Below, in pieces: positions 37,700 through 46,219 of a DNA stretch of 56,852 nucleotides (the stretch's first letter is position 1; every line of letters starts with the position of its first letter). Made by a program: the position numbers and the translations under genes. The notes beneath the pieces were generated by a model, which saw nothing but the letters and a program-made list of their open reading frames with translations, ran no database searches and was not told the origin of the DNA. The DNA is from an uncultured Clostridia bacterium. GTDB taxonomy: Bacteria; Bacillota; Clostridia; Christensenellales; Pumilibacteraceae. The stretch spans positions 1 through 56,852 of the forward strand of contig CANRNV010000002.1 of NCBI GenBank assembly GCA_947632125.1. The letters are read 5' to 3'.

Positions 37700-38788
37700 C
37701 TATACGTTAAATCTGAACAAGATCACGTCGCCGTCCTGCACCACATAGTCCTTGCCCTCGCTGCGCACCTTGCCCTTTTCCTTGGCGGGCACGTAGCCGC
37801 CGCAAGCAAGCAGATCCTCGTAAGTGACGACCTCGGCTCGGATAAAGCCCTTTTCGAAGTCGGTGTGTATCTTGCCCGCAGCCTGAGGCGCCTTGGTCCC
37901 CTTTTGAATGGTCCACGCCCGCACTTCCTTTTCGCCTGCGGTCAAGTAGCTGATAAGTCCGAGCAGGCTGTATCCCTCCTTGATCACCAAGTTGAGCCCG
38001 CTCTCTTTCAAATTGAGTTCCTCGGCAAACGCCTTTCGGTCCGCCTCGTCGAGCTCGGCAAGTTCGGCTTCCACCTTGGCGCAGATCTCGATGCACCTGC
38101 TGCCCTCCTTGCTTGCAAATTCCTTTACCTTGCGGGAATACTCGTTGCCCGTGCCGATGTCCTCCTCGCCTATGTTGGCACAGTAAATGACCGGCTTGTC
38201 GGTAAGAAGAAAGAACGAGCGCACGATTTCACGCTCCTTGTCGGTGAAATCGAGCGTGCGGACGGACTTGCCCTCGCTCAGCCTATCGTACAGCTTTTTG
38301 AGCAGTTCCGCCTCCTCAACGTACTTCTTTTCGCCCGTCTTTACCAGCTTGTCCGTCCTTTCCTTGCGCTTTGTGACCGTTTCGAGGTCGGCTAAGGCAA
38401 GTTCGAGGTCGATTATTTCGATGTCCCTTATGGGGTCGACCGTGTCCTCGACGTGCGTAACGTTCTTGTCGGCAAAGCACCTGACGACGTGAACTATGGC
38501 GTCCACCTCACGAATGTGCGAAAGGAACTTGTTACCCAGCCCCTCGCCCGAGCTTGCGCCCTTTACAAGACCCGCTATGTCCACAAATTCGAGGACGGCG
38601 GGCGTTATTTTTTTGGTATGATACAGTTCGCCGAGTTTAGCTAATCTTTCGTCGGGCACAGCCACGACGCCCACGTTTGGCTCTATTGTGCAAAACGGGT
38701 AGTTGGCGCACTCTGCGCCCGCTTGGGTTATAGCATTGAACAGTGTGCTTTTGCCTACGTTGGGCAGTCCCACAACTCCGAGTTTCAT
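37700..38788 (-). CDS. ychF: YchF/Ola1 redox-regulated ATPase
   Basis: A 362-residue Obg-family P-loop protein that prefers ATP and associates with ribosomes. G1 is GLPNVGKST, with [12 protein letters not shown] (G3), a coiled-coil insertion ([24 protein letters not shown]), and a C-terminal TGS domain ([31 protein letters not shown]). The ATG at 38788 is used rather than GTG three codons up, as it fits GGAG spacing and the family start [10 protein letters not shown]. Confidence 0.95.
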   Translation of the reverse strand: MKLGVVGLPNVGKSTLFNAITQAGAECANYPFCTIEPNVGVVAVPDERLAKLGELYHTKKITPAVLEFVDIAGLVKGASSGEGLGNKFLSHIREVDAIVHVVRCFADKNVTHVEDTVDPIRDIEIIDLELALADLETVTKRKERTDKLVKTGEKKYVEEAELLKKLYDRLSEGKSVRTLDFTDKEREIVRSFFLLTDKPVIYCANIGEEDIGTGNEYSRKVKEFASKEGSRCIEICAKVEAELAELDEADRKAFAEELNLKESGLNLVIKEGYSLLGLISYLTAGEKEVRAWTIQKGTKAPQAAGKIHTDFEKGFIRAEVVTYEDLLACGGYVPAKEKGKVRSEGKDYVVQDGDVILFRFNV

Positions 38789-38819
38789 ATGATACACTCC
38801 GCCTTAAATTATTTTATAT

Positions 38820-38848
38820 ATTTTACCACAACTGTTGTTTTATTGCAA
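38820..38848 (-). promoter_or_regulatory. Promoter of ychF-argS
   Basis: TTGCAA (38848-38843), 17-bp spacer and TAAAAT (38825-38820), in the short gap after rnr. Confidence 0.65.
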
Positions 38849-38854
38849 GTAAAA

Positions 38855-40687
38855 TCAAACCTCATTAAAGACAATGTTGCCGCTGCTTGCCGACATAAGT
38901 CGCACTTTTATCTCATCGCCGAGCTTATAGACACGCTTGGAGCCGCGCAACGTCTTGGTCCTGTCGTCAAAACGAACATAGCCCATGTCGTCGGTGCGAA
39001 TGAGCCCCTCCGCCGTATTGTCGAGTTCGACGAAAATTCCCCACTCGGTGACGCCGCTTATCCTGCCGACGAACTCCTCGCCGATAAATTGCGACATATA
39101 GTGGCATAGATACAGGTCGTCGATGTTCCTTTCGGCGACCGCGCACAGCCTTTCCCGCTCGGAAGCCTGCGTTGCCGCCTTTTCGCACGCCGAAGTCAAA
39201 TGCGAACAGTCCTCGCCGTGAAGATACGCCTTTATCGCCCTGTGCACGACGAGATCGCTGTACCGTCTTATGGGCGAAGTGAAGTGGCAGTACCTGTCTA
39301 TCGCAAGTCCGAAGTGCCCCTTGCACTCGGTCGAATACACCGCTTTTTGCATACAGCGTAGGGTCATTCGACTTATCGCCCCTCTCTTTTCCTCGTCCAA
39401 GCCGCCGAGCATTGTCGCGATCGCCTTGGAATCGGGAGGCACCGCCTTCTCACCGAAAGCGAGCAGGAATATGTTGAGTTCGTTCAGCTTTTCCTCGGAC
39501 GGGGCAAGGTGAACTCTGTACACGATGGGCAGCTTTTTACTCAGACAAAAGTCGGCTACAAAGGCGTTTGCCGCGATCATGCACTCCTCGATGATCGAAT
39601 GAGTCAACAGTCGGGGCTTCTTTTGGGCGCCAACCGGCGTTTCTCCCTCAAAGACGAACTCGGGCTCGGCAATATCGAAGTCGATGTTTCCGTTCTCGTC
39701 CCGCCTACGCTTCAACAGGTCGCGCAGTTCCTTTAACGTTTCGAGCGTGGGCAAAAACTCGTCGTAAATGCCCTTTTCGCCGCTAAGCGCCCTTTCCGCA
39801 TCCTCGTACGTCATGCGCTTGGCGGAGCGAATTACTCCCTCAACGATGTCGCCGCCCAGCAAAAAGCCGCTTTCGTCATATTCCAACGCGACGGAAAGCG
39901 TGTACCTATCCACGTTTTCGTTGAGCGAGCATACGTCGTTGCACAGCCGCTCGGGCAGCATGGGTATGACGTGCTCGCCGTAGTAAAAGCTGTTTCCACG
40001 CATAAACGCTTGCTTGTCGAGGTGGCTTTTGTAAGCGACGTAGTGACCGACGTCGGCTATGTGCACCCACAGCTTGTATCCGAGTTCGGTGCGTTCGGCG
40101 TAAACGGCGTCGTCAAAGTCCTTGCTGCCCGCTCCGTCCATGGTGAAGCAGCGTTGCGAGGTAAAGTCGACTCTGTTGTCGGTCGTAATGGGCTCGGACG
40201 CCACCTCGTCCGCCTCTTCGAGCGTCTTTTGTCCGAACTCCTCGATACCGAGCGAATATACCTCTTTCGCTATGTCGGCGGCGAGTTCGCCCGCTATGCC
40301 GAAACATTTTACTATATCCCCCCTATCTCGGTTTCGGCGGCTTAGCCTGATTACGACCCGTTCGCCGTCTTGGGCTTGTCCGTTTACCTTAAAAAACCGC
40401 CCCATCCTTCGATCGTCGGGGATAACTTTTGCACCGTGAAAATCCTTGATATATATGCCGCTTATTTCGTTTACGCCGAATGAGATTATGCGTTTCACCT
40501 CGCCGTGGTCGTAATAGACATTCGCCTCGACCTCGTCACCGTGCATGGCGCCGTTAAGGAACCTTTTGGGAATAAAAATCTCGGCGCCGTCGGTCATGAG
40601 AAAGCCGCCTCTGTCATTACCTACGAGCGTACCCGTCACCGTATAAGGCTTGTACGCTCTTCTCGTTCTTTTATTCTTCTTTTTCAT
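38855..40687 (-). CDS. rnr: Ribonuclease R (VacB/RNB family), compact form
   Basis: A 3'-to-5' exoribonuclease of 610 residues. A basic N-terminus (KKKNKRTRRAYK) and cold-shock-like OB domains come first, then the RNB catalytic domain with TMDGAGSKDFDDAVYAER, whose Asp cluster binds magnesium. HFTSPIRRYSDLVVHRAI follows, and a C-terminal S1 domain (FVGRISGVTEWGIFVELDNTAEG). It is shorter than the 700-800 residues common in the family. secG-rnr is a classic gene pair. The ATG has no visible ribosome site and a hairpin sits 10 nt upstream. Confidence 0.92.
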   Translation of the reverse strand: MKKKNKRTRRAYKPYTVTGTLVGNDRGGFLMTDGAEIFIPKRFLNGAMHGDEVEANVYYDHGEVKRIISFGVNEISGIYIKDFHGAKVIPDDRRMGRFFKVNGQAQDGERVVIRLSRRNRDRGDIVKCFGIAGELAADIAKEVYSLGIEEFGQKTLEEADEVASEPITTDNRVDFTSQRCFTMDGAGSKDFDDAVYAERTELGYKLWVHIADVGHYVAYKSHLDKQAFMRGNSFYYGEHVIPMLPERLCNDVCSLNENVDRYTLSVALEYDESGFLLGGDIVEGVIRSAKRMTYEDAERALSGEKGIYDEFLPTLETLKELRDLLKRRRDENGNIDFDIAEPEFVFEGETPVGAQKKPRLLTHSIIEECMIAANAFVADFCLSKKLPIVYRVHLAPSEEKLNELNIFLLAFGEKAVPPDSKAIATMLGGLDEEKRGAISRMTLRCMQKAVYSTECKGHFGLAIDRYCHFTSPIRRYSDLVVHRAIKAYLHGEDCSHLTSACEKAATQASERERLCAVAERNIDDLYLCHYMSQFIGEEFVGRISGVTEWGIFVELDNTAEGLIRTDDMGYVRFDDRTKTLRGSKRVYKLGDEIKVRLMSASSGNIVFNEV

Positions 40688-40697
40688 AAAAACAGAT

Positions 40698-40722
40698 AAA
40701 AAAGGGACGCTTAATGCGCCCC
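40698..40722 (-). terminator. Terminator-like hairpin between secG and rnr
   Basis: On the minus strand, GGGGCGC-ATTAA-GCGTCCC followed by TTTTTT, ending 10 nt before the rnr start. It could reduce read-through into rnr. Confidence 0.75.
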
Positions 40723-40742
40723 GCTCGATAAATCTTTGTCAA

Positions 40743-41045
40743 TTACAAGTCGTAAGCAAAGCGTGTTACGAAGAACACGATTACGACGATCGCCAAAATA
40801 ATGCTGAGTACTACCGTTAGCCTCTTCATTACTCCTTCGGGAGTGCGCACCTTGTTCTTGGAGTAAAAGGAGTCGTACGACTGACCCGTAAGTGCACCCA
40901 TGTTTTCGGAAGCGGACGGCTGCAACAGTACCAACACGGTAATGGCAAGTCCGCACAAAGCCATAAGCGCAACGCAAACTATCCTTATAATATCAACGGC
41001 ACCGCTGCTTATAGCCGCAATCAAATTCAAACTCAGTAAATTCAT
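40743..41045 (-). CDS. secG: Preprotein translocase subunit SecG
   Basis: A 100-residue subunit of the SecYEG channel. Two membrane helices (about 18-40 and 73-95) flank the conserved loop LVLLQPSASENMGALTGQSYDSFYSKNKVRTPEGVMKRLT, shown here by its LLQPS and TPEG elements. GAGGT precedes the ATG. It stands upstream of rnr as in many Bacillota. Confidence 0.9.
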   Translation of the reverse strand: MNLLSLNLIAAISSGAVDIIRIVCVALMALCGLAITVLVLLQPSASENMGALTGQSYDSFYSKNKVRTPEGVMKRLTVVLSIILAIVVIVFFVTRFAYDL

Positions 41046-41142
41046 TATTATACCTCGGTATTTGTAATGATATTAAACGTAAAAAGTCGCTACTAAACCA
41101 AAAGATTTTCGGTCGTTTACAAAAACACTTTTCGTTCTATTA

Positions 41143-41174
41143 CGCAAAAAAGCCCTTGCGAGCAAGCTTTTGCG
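41143..41174 (-). terminator. Terminator of spoVT-like gene
   Basis: On the minus strand, CGCAAAAGCTTGC/GCAAGGGCTTTTTTGCG forms a long stem with an internal T-run, in the gap before secG. Confidence 0.75.
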
Positions 41175-41226
41175 TCTACATTATATCAAATATCTTGGGT
41201 TAAATCAAGTGTTTTAGGGTATATTT

Positions 41227-41736
41227 TCAAAATTTTTGTAAACTATCGCCTATAAGTTTGCCCGCTATTTTAAGCGAAGCCGCCTTAGCCTCGTCGGGCT
41301 GAGCCGAACCGAACAAAAATATCCCGCCGAAAACGTCGCTCGAACCGTAGATCGGAGCATATGCCGCATACGAAAAACCGTAGCTCAGTGCGCTCACTAT
41401 CCCGTTTCGCCTGTCCTTGATGGCTTTGATGAGTTCGGGCGACACCTCGCTATTCACGATCGCGCCCTTTCCGCTTCCCGCTCCCACGACGAAGTTTTTC
41501 AGGTTGCTCACCGCCGCCGTCAAGCCGAACTCGCTCGAAAGGCTCTCGCAAGCGGACCTGCCGAGCGCCACAAGGTCGGACTCGCTGCTCACCTTGCTTA
41601 TTACGATGTCGCCGTTTTCCATCGCGACGATTTCGAGCGGGTCGCCTATATTGATGCTGTACAGCCTGCGATATTCCCTTGGTATTACTATGCGTCCGAG
41701 CTCGTCGAGCCTACGCACAATTCCTGTTGTTTTCAT
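41227..41736 (-). CDS. spoVT: SpoVT-like AbrB-family regulator
   Basis: A 169-residue regulator. Residues 1-50 are a swapped-hairpin AbrB DNA-binding domain (TGIVRRLDELGRIVIPREYRRLYSINIGDPLEI). The rest is a GAF-like sensor domain as in SpoVT, which governs late forespore genes in Bacillus. The start at 41736 follows GGGAGG. Its length and the TGIVRR opening favour SpoVT over short AbrB proteins. It is divergent from the DUF1934 gene with overlapping promoters. Confidence 0.85.
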   Translation of the reverse strand: MKTTGIVRRLDELGRIVIPREYRRLYSINIGDPLEIVAMENGDIVISKVSSESDLVALGRSACESLSSEFGLTAAVSNLKNFVVGAGSGKGAIVNSEVSPELIKAIKDRRNGIVSALSYGFSYAAYAPIYGSSDVFGGIFLFGSAQPDEAKAASLKIAGKLIGDSLQKF

Positions 41737-41776
41737 TTCTTTTCCTCCCTTGGTTAGTATGTACACAAAATTACGT

Positions 41777-41806
41777 ATAATACATATTTTTCTTGACTTT
41801 TATCAA
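41777..41806 (-). promoter_or_regulatory. Promoter of spoVT
   Basis: TTGATA (41806-41801), 18-bp spacer and TATTAT (41782-41777). Its -35 region is interleaved with the divergent promoter. Confidence 0.6.
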
Positions 41807-41821
41807 AATTAAAGGTATAAT
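41793..41821 (+). promoter_or_regulatory. Promoter of the DUF1934 gene, leaderless layout
   Basis: TTGACT (41793-41798), 17-bp spacer and TATAAT (41816-41821). The ATG follows after exactly 7 nt. Confidence 0.75.
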
Positions 41822-41828
41822 CGTAATA

Positions 41829-42215
41829 ATGAAAACTTCGGCAAAAATCTCCATAATCGAAAAAAGCGGCGATATATCCGCTATTTTTTCGGGCACGATC
41901 GAATTTAAGCCCGAGGGATACTATCTCGAATACGAGGACGGCGACGGCATAAATTGCATCATCGGTTACAGCAAGGGCGCGGTCACCATAACCAAGACCG
42001 GCGAGCCGAACTATACCCTAGTGCTCGAGGAGGAATGCCCTCACCTATTCAGCATCTCCACCCCGTTCGGCGACATAAACGCCTCCGCCTATCCCACCAA
42101 GGTCAATTCGAGGAAGAATAAGGACGTTATTACGCTCACCCTTGTATACGACCTTGCCATCGGCTCCGAAAAACTTCACCAAGAATTGAAACTCAAAATC
42201 GAGCCGCAAGAATAA
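41829..42215 (+). CDS. DUF1934 (YwiB-like) beta-barrel protein
   Basis: A 128-residue soluble beta protein related to DUF1934/YwiB, a lipocalin-like barrel of unknown function. Features are GTIEFKPEGYYLEYEDGDGINCIIGYSKGAVTI and the late YDLAIGSEKLHQELKLKI. The ATG at 41829 matches family starts. No real ribosome site exists, as the -10 box ends 7 nt before the ATG. In other Bacillota, relatives often sit beside argS; here argS is about 4 kb away on the other strand. Confidence 0.82.
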   Translation: MKTSAKISIIEKSGDISAIFSGTIEFKPEGYYLEYEDGDGINCIIGYSKGAVTITKTGEPNYTLVLEEECPHLFSISTPFGDINASAYPTKVNSRKNKDVITLTLVYDLAIGSEKLHQELKLKIEPQE

Positions 42216-42348
42216 ACAATTCAACGCGTCCTCAGTTGTTTACAAATTGTAAACAACTCAAACTACGGCTCCTACTATTACGAGCAAGAATAGCGGTGTA
42301 ATAAGCGAAGTTGCAAAAGCGACTGTCGATATATTACAATGCAATATA

Positions 42349-42391
42349 AAAGACAAAAGGCAAGGAATTTCCTCGCCTTTTATTTTGTCTT
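42349..42391. terminator. Bidirectional terminator between DUF1934 gene and the cdaA operon
   Basis: Arms AAGACAAAAGGC and GCCTTTT-TTGTCTT, with an inner GGAA/TTCC. Both sides end in T-rich runs. Confidence 0.8.
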
Positions 42392-42400
42392 AATAAATTT

Positions 42401-42445
42401 ACAAGCAATGCTTATTTTACCAAATCACAAGCAAGCTTATTTTAC
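42401..42445. repeat. Direct repeat covering the stop of the thioredoxin lipoprotein gene
   Basis: ACAAGCAATGCTTATTTTAC (42401-42420) and the same sequence minus one base (42427-42445), 26 bp apart. The second includes the stop codon at 42437-42439 and the last two sense codons. Confidence 0.65.
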
Positions 42446-43945
42446 AAGAGCCGGATCCAAGCCCAAAACCTCGCAAAGATATCGGCATTGCGTCTTTTCA
42501 TTGTCGGTGGTAAGGTACGAGCCCTTGCCCGTTATCCTGTTGATTGACGGAGCCCAAACGGACCTCGACTTGCAATAGGGACATACGGGCGAAATGTCCG
42601 ACGAATAGCCGACTACGTAAAGCCCGCCGCAGCTAATACACGTAGCGAGTTCGGGAACGTCCATAGCGTCCTCGCCGCACTTAGGGCAAGCGTCGGGACG
42701 TTCGGTGGCAATGACCCAACTGTTTTCAGCCAAGCTGCTCTCGTCAACTCTTCCGCACGCGTCCGCTTTTATATCTTGGGCTTTTTTATTGCAGTTTGTG
42801 CAAGCGTAAAGTTTGAGCTCCTCGCCGTAGGAAAATCCGACAACGGTGGGAAATCCCGATATCATATACGGCTCGACTTCGTCAACGGGAACCAAGTCAC
42901 CTCTCGGAGCGACATTGAAACTTATTACCTTTGCAAGCCCGAGTTTGGCGAAATTGTCGATAGCCGGCTCGATTTCTTTACAGGGTCCGCAAGCCGTCGC
43001 ATTGAAGTCGACAAGAACGAGCTCTTGATTTATCATGTCGAGGAACTCGTCCATAAAGCCGGGAGTTTTTGCGCTGATCTCGGTTTTAACGTGCCAATCG
43101 TCAAAGTATGCGTCGACCGTAAGGCGTTTTGTTATCTTTACGGTCTTGACAAGGGTCCTGCTTTTATTGAGTTCGCTTGCCCAATTTTCGCCGTAGACCC
43201 AAAATCTTCCCGCAGTCGCTTGGTCGGACTTTAAGGTCGCCGTAATCGTCACTTCCTCGTTGAGGTCGTAAGCTTCCTTTTGAGGCGAAACCTCGATAGA
43301 GCCGAGTTCGGAGTTGTAATCTTTGATCGTAACGCTTAATTCGTTATCTTCAATAAATGCGACGGTGAACTCCTTGTCGCTGTCGATGTTGAATTTATAC
43401 GTCCTTTTGCCCTCGTCGCCCTTGTCCTTGCCGCCCGACGTAAGCACCTTGTCGGTAATATCGGTACTGCCGTCCTTTACCGAGGCGATCTTGTAGCGGT
43501 CGTCGGGAACGATGGTAAGCTTTACTTCCGCCCCGTCGTTGTACACGGCTGTCTTGCCGCTGAGGGCGTACGAGCCGTTTTTGCCGCAATTTACCTTGAC
43601 GGAATATGTTACTATGATCGCCTTAAAGGTTATGGTAAATTCCTCGGCGTGGTCGACCGTAAACTCGTAAACGTTGTTGCCGTCCAAAACCGCTTGGGTA
43701 ATGTCTTTGCCGCCTATCTTTACGGCGTCTATCTCATATCCCGCATTGGGCGTAATCGTAAGTTTGGCAATCGAGCCCTCGGCGTATTTACCGTCGCTTG
43801 AATCCAGCGTGTACGATCCGTTTCTGCCGCAATTTACGGTCACTTCGTACTTTATCGTCGCGTCGTTGTTGCACGCAACAAATACGGCGGAACCCGCAAA
43901 TACGGCGATCAAAATCGCAAGCACGGTAGCAAATAGCTTTTTCAT
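42437..43945 (-). CDS. Lipoprotein: InlB-like repeats, thioredoxin domain and zinc-ribbon tail
   Basis: 502 residues. The signal ends in VFVAC, so Cys25 should carry lipid. Residues about 32-200 hold two Ig-like divergent InlB-type repeats (VNCGRNGSYTL; VNCGKNGSYALSG), and about 201-290 a third beta domain. Residues about 295-380 are a thioredoxin fold with active site ATACGPC (Cys319, Cys322) and cis-Pro in GFPT (Pro366). Directly after the cis-Pro strand come four CxxC pairs (382/385, 420/423, 436/439, 455/458), reading like two zinc ribbons or a rubredoxin-like unit. Start 43945 has AAAGGAGAT. It is the last gene of the holA-cdaA operon. A surface thiol-redox role is likely; the substrate is unknown. 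Confidence 0.8.
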   Translation of the reverse strand: MKKLFATVLAILIAVFAGSAVFVACNNDATIKYEVTVNCGRNGSYTLDSSDGKYAEGSIAKLTITPNAGYEIDAVKIGGKDITQAVLDGNNVYEFTVDHAEEFTITFKAIIVTYSVKVNCGKNGSYALSGKTAVYNDGAEVKLTIVPDDRYKIASVKDGSTDITDKVLTSGGKDKGDEGKRTYKFNIDSDKEFTVAFIEDNELSVTIKDYNSELGSIEVSPQKEAYDLNEEVTITATLKSDQATAGRFWVYGENWASELNKSRTLVKTVKITKRLTVDAYFDDWHVKTEISAKTPGFMDEFLDMINQELVLVDFNATACGPCKEIEPAIDNFAKLGLAKVISFNVAPRGDLVPVDEVEPYMISGFPTVVGFSYGEELKLYACTNCNKKAQDIKADACGRVDESSLAENSWVIATERPDACPKCGEDAMDVPELATCISCGGLYVVGYSSDISPVCPYCKSRSVWAPSINRITGKGSYLTTDNEKTQCRYLCEVLGLDPALVK

Positions 43946-44002
43946 AACATCTCCTTTATAAATTTGCAAGCGAAAAGCTTATGGGGCGATTTTTAAGCGA
44001 AG

Positions 44003-45187
44003 TTATTTTATTCTTCGGCTCTCGACGTAGTAGCGTTTCTCGTCCGCCTCGCCCATCGAGAAGGTCTTTCTCGGCAAAACGCCGTTCTTTACAATGTAGC
44101 TGAATAGCGTGTTCTTTTCCATGGGCATAAGCACGATGCCGACCCCGCCCTTGGCTGCGCAGATCTCTTTGAGGTCGTTTTCGCCGTGGATATAGTCGAG
44201 CTCGCCGCCGTTTGCTTTAAGGTATGCATCGATGAACTTTTGCACCTTATCGACGCCCTCGATGGCGTTTTGAGGCAGGTTGATGACGCGCTCCTCTTTG
44301 CCGACGAACATCTTGCTCTTTGCCGTGCCGCCTATGGCTTTATTAAACTCGCTTACGAACTTATCGACATCTTTCGGGAATACCACCCTGTGAATGGGCT
44401 CGAACAAAATTCCCTCGTCATAGATGTTCTCCACCTCGACAAGCGCGTATCTGCTGAGCGGATTTTCGGGCTTATAGCATGCCTTTGCGGTAGCGAGCGA
44501 GTGATTTCCGTCGCCGACTGCGAACAAAAGCGGCTCGCCGTACTTAGCCGTGCTTGCTTTAAGCAACTCTTTAAGGGCGTTTTCGACCCCTTTCCTGTCT
44601 TTTACGTGATAGCCCTTTATGTGTCCGCCGCCCATGTTAAGGTCGGTATCGTAAAGCAGTTCGTTGTCCTTTGCGCCGATGTGCGGCTCGATAACGCTGC
44701 GCTTTTCGTCGTCGATGAGCAGCAGTATGTGCGGAAGTTCGAGCGGGCAGTTCTCCCTGATCCTAACTCGGGGCGGAATACGCTCGACGACCGTGCCCTC
44801 GGTGGCACGAATAAGCGCCTTGTCCTTGGGGTCGAAGCTGTACTGCGTAAGGTCGACTATCATCATAAGTCCTCTGCGGGTGTTGCCGTGTGCCGTCGTC
44901 CTCTCCACGAGGATAAGACCGTCGTCAACGCTGCGGAACAGGTCGTTTTTAAGGTACTCGTTCATATTGGAAATGATGCCCTCGATGCGCTTGGCGGTAT
45001 GGTCGCTGAGGTAGCACTCGGGATAGATGAGGTTCAAAGCGCTGGGTGCGTCCTTGACGTACTCGGCTAACTCTTCCCAATACTTAGGTTGCGAGGTGAA
45101 TTGGTCGCAAGCGACAACGCACCATTTTTTCATGTCGATACCCTCTTTGGGCAACAGAACTTGGTCGAATTTAACAGGTAATTCCAT
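44003..45187 (-). CDS. DUF1015 family protein
   Basis: A 394-residue cytosolic protein. It has the family's HGNTRRGLMMIVDL-type segment, the central phrase LLFAVGDGNHSLATAKACYK, and MPMEKNTLFSYIVKNGVLPRKTFSMGEADEKRYYVE near the end. The DGNHR/S loop is conserved and looks catalytic or ligand-binding, but no activity is established that I can state. The start 45187 has AAGGAGAT. It follows the CdaR-like stub by 14 bp in the cdaA operon. Confidence 0.88.
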   Translation of the reverse strand: MELPVKFDQVLLPKEGIDMKKWCVVACDQFTSQPKYWEELAEYVKDAPSALNLIYPECYLSDHTAKRIEGIISNMNEYLKNDLFRSVDDGLILVERTTAHGNTRRGLMMIVDLTQYSFDPKDKALIRATEGTVVERIPPRVRIRENCPLELPHILLLIDDEKRSVIEPHIGAKDNELLYDTDLNMGGGHIKGYHVKDRKGVENALKELLKASTAKYGEPLLFAVGDGNHSLATAKACYKPENPLSRYALVEVENIYDEGILFEPIHRVVFPKDVDKFVSEFNKAIGGTAKSKMFVGKEERVINLPQNAIEGVDKVQKFIDAYLKANGGELDYIHGENDLKEICAAKGGVGIVLMPMEKNTLFSYIVKNGVLPRKTFSMGEADEKRYYVESRRIK

Positions 45188-45201
45188 AAAATTATCTCCT
45201 T

Positions 45202-45306
45202 TTAAGCCATTACGGCTGTAATAATGCAAAGTGCAACTGCCAATGTGATCGAAAGCAGCGTAATCAAAATGTTGTCTACAAAGACAGATTTAAGAAATTT
45301 TTTCAT
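45202..45306 (-). CDS. 34-residue membrane protein resembling the N-terminus of CdaR (YbbR)
   Basis: Starts MKKFLKSVFVDNILITLLSI and ends ...ITAVMA after one hydrophobic helix (about 13-33). The pattern MKKFxKxxFxxNxxxKxLSxxLA is how CdaR/YbbR proteins begin; those normally go on for 300 or more residues of YbbR domains. Here the frame stops and a new gene starts 14 bp on. The ATG overlaps the cdaA stop (ATGA) with GGAGG nearby, so translation is coupled to the diadenylate cyclase. It may be a minimal membrane partner of CdaA. Confidence 0.7.
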   Translation of the reverse strand: MKKFLKSVFVDNILITLLSITLAVALCIITAVMA

Positions 45307-46193
45307 CCTTTCTTCCTCCATACTCCGTGTTTTTTGTCGTTTTTGAGCGCTTTAAGCCCGTATACTTCTTCAAGCTTGTTGCGAAGCATCTCGGAGTCGT
45401 AATACCTTGTCAAGATCCCGTCGAGCGCGACCGAAATAACGCCCGTTTCCTCGGACACGATTATCGCCATAACGCTGTTGGTTTCGGTAATGCCGATAGC
45501 CGCTCGGTGACGGGTCCCGAGTTCCTTGTCGACTTCGAGGCTTTGAGTGAGCGGCAAAAAGCAACCTGCCGCCACCACCTTGTTGCCTCTTACAAACGCC
45601 GCGCCGTCATGGAGAGGCGCCTTGGTATTGAAGATACATTCGAGCAGCTGGTACGAAAGAATGGAGTCGAGTTCCGTTCCGCTCCTTATGATGTTGGTGG
45701 GGACGGACTTGGGTGCAATGACAATGAGTGCGCCCACGTTCTTTTTAGCCATGTTCTGAACGGCTTTGACGATCTCGTTTATCGCCTCGTGCAACTCGTC
45801 CTCGGTACAGCCGTAGTCGGTTTGGAAAAACTCGCTCTCGTCCTTGGGCGAGGAGATCTTCCACAGCTTTCGCTTGATGTCCTGAGGAAACAAGATCACC
45901 ACGAAGATAACCGCAAGCACCAAAGCAAGCGAAGCGAGTGAGCCCATCATTTTGAGCCCTTGCGTCCTGTTGAGTTCACTCCCGAGCACGACCGCCAAAA
46001 CGAGCAAGATCACTATGTATTTTATCAGCCGCGTGCAGTTTTTGCGTTTTAGAAAGCTGAACAATACGTAAAGCAATATCGCCACAAGCAAAATGTCGAG
46101 AATGGTCCAAAGCAAATTGAGCCCCGTAAACTTCTCGGCTATTTTTTGAGCCGGAGTAAGTCCCTCTGTCGATACAAAATCAATTTTAGGCAA
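45303..46193 (-). CDS. cdaA: Diadenylate cyclase CdaA (c-di-AMP synthase)
   Basis: Makes the second messenger c-di-AMP from two ATP at the membrane. It has 296 residues. Three N-terminal helices (about 29-47, 57-72, 80-102) are followed by a short coiled part, then the DAC domain with KAPLHDGAAF (DGA at 196-198) and GTRHRAAIGI (RHR at 228-230). The start is TTG at 46193, with GAGAGG upstream and no better ATG nearby. It normally pairs with cdaR and glmM; here cdaR is replaced by a 34-residue gene. Confidence 0.93.
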   Translation of the reverse strand: MPKIDFVSTEGLTPAQKIAEKFTGLNLLWTILDILLVAILLYVLFSFLKRKNCTRLIKYIVILLVLAVVLGSELNRTQGLKMMGSLASLALVLAVIFVVILFPQDIKRKLWKISSPKDESEFFQTDYGCTEDELHEAINEIVKAVQNMAKKNVGALIVIAPKSVPTNIIRSGTELDSILSYQLLECIFNTKAPLHDGAAFVRGNKVVAAGCFLPLTQSLEVDKELGTRHRAAIGITETNSVMAIIVSEETGVISVALDGILTRYYDSEMLRNKLEEVYGLKALKNDKKHGVWRKKG

Positions 46194-46219
46194 AGCTACA
46201 TACCTCTCTTTTTTATTCT

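Noticed and set aside
41755-41761. Sigma-G type -10 (CATACTA) for spoVT
   Set aside because: Transcription from it would start inside the ribosome site, so the housekeeping-type promoter further up fits better.
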